Shown here piece by piece: positions 24,923 to 34,872 of a stretch of 64,000 nucleotides of DNA. Within the stretch, counting starts at the first letter, position 1. Each line of letters opens with the position of its first letter. The DNA comes from Bacteroidetes bacterium ADurb.Bin013 (GTDB lineage: Bacteria > Bacteroidota > Bacteroidia > Bacteroidales > UBA932), in the NCBI GenBank assembly GCA_002071385.1, contig MWFB01000011.1, positions 1-64,000 of the forward strand, given 5' to 3'. The position numbers and the translations under genes were made by a program. The notes below the pieces were generated by a model. The model searched no databases. It worked only from the letters and a program-made list of their open reading frames with translations, and was not told where the DNA came from.

Positions 24923-26734
24923 TTACTTTCCACGGTTCCACTCTGTTATCTTGAGAGCCAGTGCAAAGGAAACAACCTTTGCCAGCTCTTCCTGTGATGC
25001 CAGGGAAATTTGTTTGAGACTTCCGAAATGACCCAGCAGTTTTTCCAGGGTACGTGGTCCGAGCCCGGGGATATCCAACAGGGCTGACCTTGTGAAACGG
25101 GCACTTCTTTTTTGCCTGTGGAACGAGATGCCGAAACGGTGTGCCTCGTTGCGCAATTGCATGAGCAACCGCAGGGAAGAAGAATTCTTGTCCAGGAATA
25201 ATGGTGTTTTATCTGTGGCCAGGTAAATCTCCTCCATGCGTTTAGCCAGGCCTACAGCCGTTATGATCTCCTCCAGCCCCAGGCTTTGCAATGCAGCATA
25301 AGCCGCCGACAATTGTCCCTTGCCCCCGTCTATTACAATGAGTTGTGGCAGGGGATTGTTCTCTGCCAGAAGACGGCTGTACCGGCGCGTTACCACTTCC
25401 TTCATAGAGGCAAAGTCATCAGGACCCTCAACGCCTTTTATGGCAAAGTGACGGTAATCCTTTTTGCTGGGGATCCCGTTGCGAAACACCACACAGGCAG
25501 CCACGGGATGAGTCCCCTGCAGGTTTGAATTATCAAAACACTCTATGTGCAAGGGCAACTCTTTCATGTGCATATCGTCCCGCAAGGCAGAGAGAACCTT
25601 CAGGGTTTTTTGTTCCTTCGCTACCCCCTTGTCTCTCAACTCCATCATGCGTAGCTGCTCTGCCCTGTAATTATTTGCATTCCGCATGCTCAGGGCAACA
25701 AGGGTTTGCTTGTCCCCCCTGGCCGGAATGCGGACCCGGCTTTCTCCGGGAACGGCTTCGGGAAGAAAGGGAACCAGGATTTCTGCAGACAATTGTCCCA
25801 GTTGTTCTTTCATTTCAGCCATGAACAAACTCAACACGGCTGCAGGTTCTTCTTCTATATGCAGTTTGTATTTCACATTCAGCGATTGTATGACCGCACC
25901 GTCGGCAACCCGCATGAAATTACCGAAAGCCATGGAGGACCCGGCATCGGTTGTAAGGCTGAAAACGTCAAGGTTGGATATCCGGGAATTCACAATGACC
26001 GATTTTGCCTGGTAGCGGGTAAGCATTTCCCACTGTTCCTTGTATCTCTGGGCAAGTTCAAAATTGAATGCCTGGGAAGCCGCCTTCATCTGGCTTTCCA
26101 GCAGTTTTCGCACAGTTGTGACATCTCCTTTCAGGATGCTGGACACCGAGCTGATGTACTCCTGGTATTGTTCACTTGTCTCTTCCCCTGTACAGGGGGC
26201 TTTGCAACGGCCTATGTGTGCCTGGAGGCATTTTCTGTACCGCCCGGCAGTCACAGCCTGCGGGGCCAGGGGCAGCGAACACGTCCGCAGCGGATAGAGA
26301 TTGTGAAGGAGTTGCAGGAGTTGTTTGCAATAAAAGCCGCTGGTGTAAGGGCCGAAATAATAAGAACCGTCCCGCACGATCCTCCTTGTCTGGAAAACAC
26401 GTGGAAAAGGTTCGTTTTTCACACAAATCCAGGGAAAGGTCTTGTCATCCTTCAGCAAGATATTGTAACGGGGCTGTATGGTCTTGATAAGGTTGTTCTC
26501 CAGCAACAGCGCATCGCTTTCATTGTCCACCACCGTATATTCCAGCGACTGTACCTGGCTGACCATGCGTTTGGTTTTTGCAGAAAGGTTCCTGCCGGGG
26601 GCAAAATACTGGGAAACACGTTTTTTAAGATCTTTTGCCTTACCCACATAGATCACTTTTCCTTCCCTGTTAAGGAATCTATACACTCCGCACTGATGCG
26701 GCAACAGAGCCAGTTGGTCTTCCTCTTGAATCAT
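24923..26734 (-). CDS. uvrC: excinuclease ABC subunit C
   Basis: The 603-residue protein has the UvrC domains in order: N-terminal GIY-YIG nuclease (CGVYRFLNREGKVIYVGKAKDLKKRV), UVR motif near residue 205-240, the RNase H-like C-terminal nuclease (IECFDNSNLQGTHPVAACVVF, VIDGGKGQLSAA) and helix-hairpin-helix motifs (LLDIPGLGPRTLEKLLGHFGS). It makes both incisions in nucleotide excision repair after UvrAB damage recognition. The start at MIQEED gives the family length; an ATG six codons upstream is possible. Confidence 0.95.
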   Translation of the reverse strand: MIQEEDQLALLPHQCGVYRFLNREGKVIYVGKAKDLKKRVSQYFAPGRNLSAKTKRMVSQVQSLEYTVVDNESDALLLENNLIKTIQPRYNILLKDDKTFPWICVKNEPFPRVFQTRRIVRDGSYYFGPYTSGFYCKQLLQLLHNLYPLRTCSLPLAPQAVTAGRYRKCLQAHIGRCKAPCTGEETSEQYQEYISSVSSILKGDVTTVRKLLESQMKAASQAFNFELAQRYKEQWEMLTRYQAKSVIVNSRISNLDVFSLTTDAGSSMAFGNFMRVADGAVIQSLNVKYKLHIEEEPAAVLSLFMAEMKEQLGQLSAEILVPFLPEAVPGESRVRIPARGDKQTLVALSMRNANNYRAEQLRMMELRDKGVAKEQKTLKVLSALRDDMHMKELPLHIECFDNSNLQGTHPVAACVVFRNGIPSKKDYRHFAIKGVEGPDDFASMKEVVTRRYSRLLAENNPLPQLIVIDGGKGQLSAAYAALQSLGLEEIITAVGLAKRMEEIYLATDKTPLFLDKNSSSLRLLMQLRNEAHRFGISFHRQKRSARFTRSALLDIPGLGPRTLEKLLGHFGSLKQISLASQEELAKVVSFALALKITEWNRGK

Positions 26735-26751
26735 TTCTAGGTAAAAATACA

Positions 26752-26759
26752 TATATTTG
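26752..26759 (+). promoter_or_regulatory. -7 box (TATATTTG) of the OlsF-like gene
   Basis: TATATTTG lies 11 bases before the ATG at 26771, in the 36-base gap shared with divergent uvrC. Confidence 0.5.
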
Positions 26760-26770
26760 TTAAACCATTT

Positions 26771-28555
26771 ATGAAAAAACTGATAGAAACAAAAGATCTG
26801 CGTAAGGTTTTCGGGGATAAATCGGTTCTGGGTTTTTTTCTGGCTCCGGCCCTGATGAAGCTCATGAAACTTGACAAAATCAACAAGCTTTATGATAAGG
26901 TCGCAGATTTTGAGGGCCGTGAGTGCCTGGAGGCTTTTCTTGCCGAGATGCGGATAACATATGAGACTCCTTCCTCTGACCTGGCAAACCTTCCCAAAGA
27001 AGGTCCATTTATAACCGTGTCCAACCACGCTTACGGCGCCCTGGACGGAATCATCCTGATGCATCTTGTATCGGAGGATCGGCCCGATTTGAAGGTTATC
27101 GTGAATTACCTGTTATCGCGCATCAGGCCGTTGCAGAATTTTTTCTTGCCTGTGAATGCTTTTGATAAAAATGTATCTTCCCGCTCCAGCATAACAGGAA
27201 TACGCCTGGCAAAGGAAAGTCTTCAAAAAGGCAATCCCCTGGGTCTGTTCCCTGCCGGAGAAGTATCTCACATTGGACCTTCCGGACTGGTTGAAGATAT
27301 TCCCTGGCACACCGCCATTGTCAAATTCATCATGAACGCAGGGGTTCCCGTTGTTCCGATTTATTTTGAAGGACATAATTCGGCGCGTTTCCTGCGCAGG
27401 GCAAAAATACATCCCATGTTGCAGACTGCCAGTCTTCCGGCTGAAGTGTGCAATAAAAAAGGACACCGCCTGGTTGTTCGTGTGGGATCCCCCATTAGCG
27501 TGACAGAACAACAGCGTTATTCAGACTACAAGGAACTGGGAGATTACCTGCGCGCCCGCACGTATGCCCTGGCGGCAAACATCGAGAATAAAGACAAATT
27601 CAAGGAGCCGGAACACGCCGCTCCCATTGCCCCGTCAAAACAACACGACCTCGTTACCAGGGAGATTGAACAGCTGCCCTCCCGAAATTGTCTCTTCAAA
27701 ATCAACAATTTTGCGGCTTATTATGCCCCATATTCACTCATTCCCAACCTCATGTATGAGATTGGCCGCAAACGGGAAGAAGCCTTCCGCACCGTTGGCG
27801 AAGGCACATACCAGTCAATTGACCTGGATACCTTTGACAGAAATTACCACCATCTGATCCTTTGGGATACAGAGAAAAAAATGATCGTAGGGGCTTACCG
27901 CATAGGCATGGGCGCCGACCTGATGAAACGGTTCGGAGTAAACGGGTTTTACAATAATACACTCTTCAGGTTCGGAAAGGGTTTTGAACCGGTCCTGCAA
28001 CAGAGCATGGAACTGGGAAGGGCTTTCATAAGCCAGGAATATCGTTACGAGACCATTCCCATGATGCTGCTTTTCAAAGGTCTCTTCCATATCATGCTCC
28101 GCAATGAAGAATACCGCTATTTCATAGGACCCGTGAGCATATCCTCGTGGTATCCAAAATTGTATCAATCCCTGATCTACAAATACATCATGGATCATCA
28201 CAGTACTTTGGAATACCAGGGCTGCATCGAATCCAGGAATCCTTTCTCCCCGGATTTCGGACCTGTCAATCCGGATGTCCTCCTGCGCGATATCCAGACA
28301 CCGGAACAGATTGACCGGCTGCTGATGCGTATGAGCAACCGTCAATACCGCCTGCCTTCACTCGTCAAAAGATACCTGAAACTGAATTCCAAGATCATTG
28401 TATTCAACATTGACAAAGAATTCAATGACTCTGTGGACGGTTTCATCGTGTGCGATGTCCTTGAAATTCCTAAAGAGGAACTGATGATGGTTACCAAGGA
28501 TATCTCTGATCTTTCCATAATAGAAAACCGTTTTGGAAAGTCCGTTCCAAGATAG
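26771..28555 (+). CDS. two-domain acyltransferase, OlsF-like (amino-acid lipid synthesis)
   Basis: The 594-residue protein joins two acyltransferase domains. The N-terminal part (about residues 50-280) is PlsC-like with SNHAYGALDG (His86, Asp92, the HX5D variant) and LFPAGEVS. The C-terminal part (about 300-590) resembles the OlsB/hemolysin-type N-acyltransferase with LILWDTEKKMIVGAYRIGMG and ELGRAFISQEYR. OlsF proteins of this layout make ornithine or other amino-acid lipids by N- then O-acylation. Bacteroidota also make glycine lipids, so the amino acid is open. The protein is probably bound to the inner membrane face. The tadA start overlaps its end by 23 bases. Confidence 0.82.
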   Translation: MKKLIETKDLRKVFGDKSVLGFFLAPALMKLMKLDKINKLYDKVADFEGRECLEAFLAEMRITYETPSSDLANLPKEGPFITVSNHAYGALDGIILMHLVSEDRPDLKVIVNYLLSRIRPLQNFFLPVNAFDKNVSSRSSITGIRLAKESLQKGNPLGLFPAGEVSHIGPSGLVEDIPWHTAIVKFIMNAGVPVVPIYFEGHNSARFLRRAKIHPMLQTASLPAEVCNKKGHRLVVRVGSPISVTEQQRYSDYKELGDYLRARTYALAANIENKDKFKEPEHAAPIAPSKQHDLVTREIEQLPSRNCLFKINNFAAYYAPYSLIPNLMYEIGRKREEAFRTVGEGTYQSIDLDTFDRNYHHLILWDTEKKMIVGAYRIGMGADLMKRFGVNGFYNNTLFRFGKGFEPVLQQSMELGRAFISQEYRYETIPMMLLFKGLFHIMLRNEEYRYFIGPVSISSWYPKLYQSLIYKYIMDHHSTLEYQGCIESRNPFSPDFGPVNPDVLLRDIQTPEQIDRLLMRMSNRQYRLPSLVKRYLKLNSKIIVFNIDKEFNDSVDGFIVCDVLEIPKEELMMVTKDISDLSIIENRFGKSVPR

Positions 28556-28976
28556 GACGTTCATGCAGAAAGCGCTTGAAGAGGCGCAGGTCGCCCGCCG
28601 GCAGGAGGAAATTCCTGTGGGCGCGATCATTGTATGTCGCGGCAGGATCATTGCCAGGGCTCATAACATGACAGAAACCTTGAATGATCCCACGGCGCAT
28701 GCGGAAATGCAGGCCATCACATCCGCCTGCTATACATTGGGTGGAAAATACCTGGACCAGTGCACCCTGTATGTAACCCTCGAACCCTGCCCCATGTGCG
28801 CCGGGGCACTGGCCTGGGCACAGCTTGGACGCCTGGTCTATGCCGCTTCCGACCCCAAAAGGGGATTCACCCTTGTGCCAGGCAGTCTTCTCCATCCGAA
28901 AACAAAAGTGACGCCCGGTGTACTGTCCGCAGAGGCCGGAGAGCTGATAAAAGATTTTTTTGCCGGAAAACGCTAA
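28533..28976 (+). CDS. tadA: tRNA-specific adenosine deaminase
   Basis: The 147-residue protein has the zinc deaminase motifs HAE (TAHAEMQAI) and PCPMC (LEPCPMCAGAL). It converts A34 to inosine in tRNA-Arg(ACG). Translation likely starts at TTG 28533 inside the OlsF-like gene, because DRTFMQKALEEA matches the conserved N-terminal helix; ATG 28563 would remove ten residues of it. Two tRNA-Gln genes follow. Confidence 0.93.
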   Translation: MESPFQDRTFMQKALEEAQVARRQEEIPVGAIIVCRGRIIARAHNMTETLNDPTAHAEMQAITSACYTLGGKYLDQCTLYVTLEPCPMCAGALAWAQLGRLVYAASDPKRGFTLVPGSLLHPKTKVTPGVLSAEAGELIKDFFAGKR

Positions 28977-28981
28977 TGTTA

Positions 28982-28989
28982 TATCTTTG
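28982..28989 (+). promoter_or_regulatory. promoter of the tRNA-Gln pair (TTTG-19-TATCTTTG)
   Basis: TATCTTTG at 28982-28989 is preceded at 28959-28962 by TTTG with a 19-base spacer, a good match to the Bacteroidota -33/-7 promoter. The first tRNA begins 11 bases after the box. Confidence 0.65.
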
Positions 28990-29000
28990 CACCTTCCGAT

Positions 29001-29071
29001 TGAGCTATGGTGTAATGGTAGCACTACAGATTTTGGTTCTGTCTGCCCAGGTTCGAATCCTGGTAGCTCAA
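29001..29071 (+). tRNA. tRNA-Gln (anticodon TTG)
   Basis: The sequence folds as a cloverleaf: acceptor TGAGCTA pairs with TAGCTCA, the anticodon arm CAGA-TTTTGGT-TCTG gives anticodon TTG, and the T arm is CCAGG-TTCGAAT-CCTGG. The discriminator is A at 29071. The CCA end is not encoded. The U1-A72 start pair is usual for tRNA-Gln. Confidence 0.95.
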
Positions 29072-29077
29072 CAACAG

Positions 29078-29148
29078 TGAGCTATGGTGTAATGGTAGCA
29101 CTACAGATTCTGGCTCTGTCGGTCCGGGTTCGAGTCCTGGTAGCTCAA
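29078..29148 (+). tRNA. tRNA-Gln (anticodon CTG)
   Basis: This is a near copy of the preceding tRNA, six bases downstream. The first 33 bases are identical, and the anticodon arm CAGA-TTCTGGC-TCTG gives anticodon CTG. The T arm is CCGGG-TTCGAGT-CCTGG. No CCA is encoded. The pair reads CAA and CAG codons and is probably one transcript. Confidence 0.95.
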
Positions 29149-29175
29149 CTCTTAACAATCAGTTAACTATACATA

Positions 29176-32079
29176 ATGAACAGACTGATTGCCTTTCTTG
29201 CCCTGATAGGGTGCCTTGCCGGACCCGCCATCACCGCACATGGTCAATACTACAAAACAGGTGAAGATCCTGGCCGACTGAAATGGAACCAGGTCCGTAC
29301 AGGTCCCATCAACATCATCTATCCCAAAGGAGTTGACTCACTGGCTTTCCGTTATGCCTGGCTGCTGGAACAGGCTGCTCCCCATGTAATATCTTCCCTG
29401 GGGACCGAATTACGTCCCATTCCCATAGTCATCCACCCTTATAATGTAAACAGCAACGGCATGGTGGTCTGGGCCCCCAAGAGGATGGAACTGTACACCA
29501 CTCCCCCTTCCTACGGAACAAGGCATAACTGGGAAAAACAACTCGTATTGCATGAAGCCAGACACGTGGCACAAATGCAACGGGCCGGTGAGAATTTCTT
29601 CCGTGTTTTCGGCTGGCTCATCGGGCAACAGTCGGAAGGTGTTTCTGTAGGGCTTTATTTCCCAAAGTGGATGCTGGAAGGAGACGCCAGTATTGCAGAA
29701 ACATCTTTTTCCAATGCGGGACGCGGCAGGGAAGCCTCATTCCTTATGCCCTACAAAGCCTATTTTCTGGAGGGGAAACAATTTCCTTATGATAAATGGC
29801 GGTATGGTTCTTACCGTCATTCGATGCCGGATCATTACGCACTGGGTTACATGAAACTTTCGGTTGCCAGGTTGTTTTCAGGCGAAGAAGCCCTGGGGCG
29901 CATTTATGAGGATATTACAAAATACCCTTTCTGGCCTTTTATCTATGGGAAAACATACCGCAGAAACTACGGTTATTCTGCTATTAAACTATGGAAACCT
30001 GCGGCCGAGTACTATAAAAATATCTGGAAGGAACAGGACGCGCTGAAAACCGTCACATATTCCGGAGAACAGATCAACCGCCCCGTAAAGGATTATGTGA
30101 GTTACCGCTCAGCCGCAGTGACAACGAACCCCGATGGAACCCGGGTTTTGTTCTCCATCAAATCTTCCCTGGCCCAGACTGCCCGACTGGTGCGTTTCCC
30201 CTTTTCAGAAAAGAACCGGGAGGAAACCGTGTGCCTGCTGGGTCAGGTCAATTCTTCATTGCGTGCTTCGGGGCCGTATTTATTCTGGAGTGAAACGGTG
30301 AGCGGCCCCCGTTGGGCTCATGAGAATTTTTCTGTTGTCATCCTCTACAATACCGTGACAGGAGAAAAAAAGACCCTCCGGCACCGGACCCGGTATTTCA
30401 ATCCGTGTACCAGCCAGAACGGGAGCATGCTGGCAGTGATCCATTACCCTCCCGGGGGCGGCTCGGAATTGCACCTGTTGAATCCCTGGACCGGAGAACT
30501 CCTTGAAAGACACCCGGCACCCCGTGGTGAACAGCTCACTGAAGCAGCCTGGCTGGATGACAATATTATTTATCTCCTGATGGTCGGAGAAGAAGGAACC
30601 GGCGTTTATTCCCTGAACAGGGAGAAAAAAATATGGGAAACAATATTACACCCCTGCTTCCAATCTCTTACAGGATTACAGATATCGGCAGGTCTTTTGT
30701 TTTTCTCAAGCGACCGTGTGGACAACACCGATAATATTTTCTGCCTGGACCCCAAAAACGGTAATGTCTGGCAATATACAAACGCCAGGTTCGGTGCTTT
30801 TGACCCCCTGCCACCCGTCCTTGGCCAAGACAACCATCTGTATTATTCCAATTATTCCGTCCAGGGATATCAGCTTACCCGACTGCATACAGACAGCCTT
30901 TTCAACAAACCGGTGGTTTGGCAGGAACAGCCTGTAGATCCCTTCATCATGGCTTCGTCCCCGGATTTCAACATAGACACCCTCCGTGTACCTGAAAATC
31001 TCTCCTACCCTGTCAGAAAATATAGCAAAGTCCTGCATGCCTTCAGGATCCACTCCTGGATGCCTTTTTATTTCAATTACAATGAAATAGAACAATTCAC
31101 CTTCCAGACCTATTACCAGACCGTAGCTCCCGGAGCCACCATCATGTCTCAGAACACCCTGGGGACGCTCACCTCCTTGTTGGGTTATTCCTACCACAAG
31201 GGATTTCACGCTGGCCACCTGAGACTTGATTATTCGGGGCTGCTCCCGGTTTTTTCCCTGAAACTGGATATAAACGACCGCTCACATGTCAGCACTTTTG
31301 CCCGGCAAGACCAGACCGGATGGAAGTGGCTGAGAGACACCCTGGGGACACCGCATATAGAAGCCTCCCTGATGACATACATTCCTTTTTCATTTCACAG
31401 CCATGGATGGCAGCGCGGACTGGTCCCCACCCTGAGGTATGTCTTCTCCAATAACACGTACCGGGGACCCTTATCCGATACCGATGTTTTCAGCCATATG
31501 TTCCAAGCCGGCCTGCAATATTACCAGATGGCCAACATGGCCCCAAGGGATATTTTTCCCCGGCTGGGCTTTGGTGTCAATGTCCAGACCGCCTTTTCTC
31601 CCTGCACCCGGAATCTATTCAGTAACATCCTTTATCTGCAGGCTTACGGATATCTTCCGGGTATCCTGAGGAACCAGGCTCTTAAATGGAGTGCATCCTG
31701 GCAGCAGCAACAGGTAGAGGACCGTTACCTTTACCTGGCCACCTTCGTTTCTCCTCCCAGGGGAATACAAGACAGGATCATGGCTCCCGTGAGTTTCAAA
31801 GCTTCGGCCGATTATGCCATTCCCATATGGGCCGGTGATCCGTCCATTCCCGAGATCATCTATATCAAGCGCTTCCAGGTTATCCCGTTTGCCGATTACA
31901 TGCAGACCCGGCAACAAGACAGAACAAAAGATCATTATTGGTCTGTCGGAGCCGACCTGCTTATGGATTTCCATATTTTCCGCATAGGGACTCAACTATC
32001 TGCGGGGGTGCGATATGCCTATACCTGTGAAGGCAAGCATCACTTCGAATTCCTGTTTTCCGTACCCGCTTTTTATTGA
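29176..32079 (+). CDS. secreted HExxH protein with beta-propeller and predicted outer-membrane barrel
   Basis: The 967-residue protein has a signal peptide ending TAHGQ. A gluzincin-like domain carries HEARH (His126, Glu127, His130) and a possible third ligand in MLEGD (Glu168). Residues about 300-600 contain repeated strand patterns of a TolB-like propeller (TTNPDGTRVLFSIKS). The last 300 residues alternate in the way of an outer-membrane beta-barrel and end in aromatic residues (PAFY). It may be a surface-associated metalloprotease or a scaffold. The layout matches the protein at 1-1634. The start is 27 bases after the tRNA, and pnuC is coupled downstream. Substrate unknown. Confidence 0.78.
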   Translation: MNRLIAFLALIGCLAGPAITAHGQYYKTGEDPGRLKWNQVRTGPINIIYPKGVDSLAFRYAWLLEQAAPHVISSLGTELRPIPIVIHPYNVNSNGMVVWAPKRMELYTTPPSYGTRHNWEKQLVLHEARHVAQMQRAGENFFRVFGWLIGQQSEGVSVGLYFPKWMLEGDASIAETSFSNAGRGREASFLMPYKAYFLEGKQFPYDKWRYGSYRHSMPDHYALGYMKLSVARLFSGEEALGRIYEDITKYPFWPFIYGKTYRRNYGYSAIKLWKPAAEYYKNIWKEQDALKTVTYSGEQINRPVKDYVSYRSAAVTTNPDGTRVLFSIKSSLAQTARLVRFPFSEKNREETVCLLGQVNSSLRASGPYLFWSETVSGPRWAHENFSVVILYNTVTGEKKTLRHRTRYFNPCTSQNGSMLAVIHYPPGGGSELHLLNPWTGELLERHPAPRGEQLTEAAWLDDNIIYLLMVGEEGTGVYSLNREKKIWETILHPCFQSLTGLQISAGLLFFSSDRVDNTDNIFCLDPKNGNVWQYTNARFGAFDPLPPVLGQDNHLYYSNYSVQGYQLTRLHTDSLFNKPVVWQEQPVDPFIMASSPDFNIDTLRVPENLSYPVRKYSKVLHAFRIHSWMPFYFNYNEIEQFTFQTYYQTVAPGATIMSQNTLGTLTSLLGYSYHKGFHAGHLRLDYSGLLPVFSLKLDINDRSHVSTFARQDQTGWKWLRDTLGTPHIEASLMTYIPFSFHSHGWQRGLVPTLRYVFSNNTYRGPLSDTDVFSHMFQAGLQYYQMANMAPRDIFPRLGFGVNVQTAFSPCTRNLFSNILYLQAYGYLPGILRNQALKWSASWQQQQVEDRYLYLATFVSPPRGIQDRIMAPVSFKASADYAIPIWAGDPSIPEIIYIKRFQVIPFADYMQTRQQDRTKDHYWSVGADLLMDFHIFRIGTQLSAGVRYAYTCEGKHHFEFLFSVPAFY

Positions 32080-32081
32080 TC

Positions 32082-32777
32082 ATGATGAAATTCCTCCGTT
32101 TTTTCTCCCCGTATGAATGGTTTCTTCTGATTACCATAATTGTACTGAATTTTGTTGTATTCTTCATAACTGGAGAATGGAACGTGCTTTCCACCATCGC
32201 GACCGTTTCCGGGGTGTTGTGCGTGGTATTGGTTGCCAAGGGACATATTTCCAATTACCTGTTTGGTCTCATACAGGTAAGCCTGTACACGTATATCTCA
32301 TGGGGCGTCGGCTACTGGGGTGAGGTGGCCCTTAACGGGTTGTATTATGTGCCCATGCAGTTTATCGGGTTTTTCATGTGGAGCAAACGCACCCGGGAAG
32401 GCAGCCGCACCCGTGTCAAGGCAAAAAACCTCACCACAAAACAACGCCTCATACTGGCCGTGGTCTGTCTGTTTCTTACGGTGGCCGGTGCCCTGGTGCT
32501 TGACCATTTTGATGACCCCGCGCCGGTTCTTGACTCCGCTACAACCTTCCTTTCCATAGTGGCCATGTATCTTATGGTGAAAACATATTCCGAGCAGTGG
32601 TACTTATGGATCCTGGTAAACCTGGCAACAATAACCATGTGGGGCATGGCCTTTTTCCGGGAGAACCAGCCGGGACATCTGGTCATTGCCTCTATGTGGT
32701 GCGTTTACCTTCTTAATTCCATTCACGGGCTGGCGGTTTGGAAAAGGGCTGCCAAATCGGCCACGCTGACAAATTGA
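32082..32777 (+). CDS. pnuC: PnuC family vitamin transporter
   Basis: The 231-residue protein has about seven transmembrane segments with the PnuC pattern: LSTIATVSGVLCVVLVAKGHISNYLFGLIQVSLYTYI, GEVALNGLYYVPMQFIGFFMW, and a WxxW site in QWYLWILVNLATI, the nicotinamide-riboside-type signature. PnuC proteins let nicotinamide riboside in by facilitated diffusion; close relatives (PnuT, PnuX) move thiamine or riboflavin. The junction TGA-TC-ATG with the upstream gene suggests coupling. A second PnuC gene is at 50728-51390. Confidence 0.85.
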   Translation: MMKFLRFFSPYEWFLLITIIVLNFVVFFITGEWNVLSTIATVSGVLCVVLVAKGHISNYLFGLIQVSLYTYISWGVGYWGEVALNGLYYVPMQFIGFFMWSKRTREGSRTRVKAKNLTTKQRLILAVVCLFLTVAGALVLDHFDDPAPVLDSATTFLSIVAMYLMVKTYSEQWYLWILVNLATITMWGMAFFRENQPGHLVIASMWCVYLLNSIHGLAVWKRAAKSATLTN

Positions 32778-32821
32778 CAGACATCATTTCTCTGGCATTG
32801 ATTTTGCCTTTTCTCCATTCG

Positions 32822-32850
32822 TTGACTGAAAAATCACAAATTCAATAATT
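32822..32850 (+). promoter_or_regulatory. possible groES-groEL promoter
   Basis: TTGACT at 32822-32827 followed after 17 bases by ATAATT at 32845-32850 resembles a classical -35/-10 pair. A weaker Bacteroidota-type TAACTTTA lies at 32850-32857. No CIRCE inverted repeat is seen upstream of groES. Confidence 0.3.
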
Positions 32851-32870
32851 AACTTTAAAATGTATCAAAA

Positions 32871-33140
32871 ATGAAAATCAAACCTTTAGCAGATCGCGTA
32901 GTCGTTCAGCCGCAGGAAGCTGAGACCAAGACAGCCTCGGGACTTTACATTCCCGACACGGCAAAAGAAAAACCACAAAGAGGAAAAATCGTGGCAGCCG
33001 GAAGCGGAAAAAAAGATGAGCCTATGGAATTGAAAGAAGGTGACATGGTGCTTTACGGCAAGTATGCCGGAACAGAGATCAACATTGACGGAGAAGAGTA
33101 TCTCATCATGCGTCAGTCAGATGTTTTAGCCATTATTTAA
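32871..33140 (+). CDS. groES: co-chaperonin GroES
   Basis: The 89-residue protein has the GroES pattern: [16 protein letters not shown], the mobile loop [26 protein letters not shown] and the C-terminal [15 protein letters not shown]. It caps the GroEL ring during protein folding in the cytoplasm. groEL follows 26 bases downstream, as is usual. The full conserved length and lack of any change indicate a functional gene. Confidence 0.97.
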   Translation: MKIKPLADRVVVQPQEAETKTASGLYIPDTAKEKPQRGKIVAAGSGKKDEPMELKEGDMVLYGKYAGTEINIDGEEYLIMRQSDVLAII

Positions 33141-33154
33141 CATTAATCAAATAA

Positions 33155-34795
<1,641 letters not shown>

Positions 34796-34818
34796 TATTC
34801 AGCTAATTATAACACGGG

Positions 34819-34857
34819 GAACACGGAGGGCAAACGTCTTCCGTGTTCTTTTTTTTT
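34819..34857 (+). terminator. intrinsic terminator of groES-groEL
   Basis: A perfect nine-base-pair stem (GAACACGGA at 34819-34827 with TCCGTGTTC at 34840-34848) is followed by nine T residues (34849-34857). It begins 23 bases after the groEL stop. It is the only clear intrinsic terminator I found in the window. Confidence 0.92.
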
Positions 34858-34860
34858 GTG

Positions 34861-34868
34861 TATCTTCG
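34861..34868 (+). promoter_or_regulatory. -7 box (TATCTTCG) of the GH95-nfo pair
   Basis: TATCTTCG begins three bases after the terminator T tract and ends four bases before the GH95 ATG, supporting the start at 34873. Confidence 0.5.
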
Positions 34869-34872
34869 TTTT

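Noticed and set aside
24744-24923. Signal recognition particle RNA in the yidD-uvrC gap
   Set aside because: The conserved SRP tetraloop segment (GGAAGGAAGCAGCC-like) is missing, although the region folds strongly.
25706-26740. Long plus-strand open frame opposite uvrC (344 codons)
   Set aside because: It is the antisense of conserved uvrC sequence and has no family motifs or promoter; the composition reflects the real gene on the other strand.
32778-32870. CIRCE element upstream of groES
   Set aside because: No TTAGCACTC-spacer-GAGTGCTAA inverted repeat is present.
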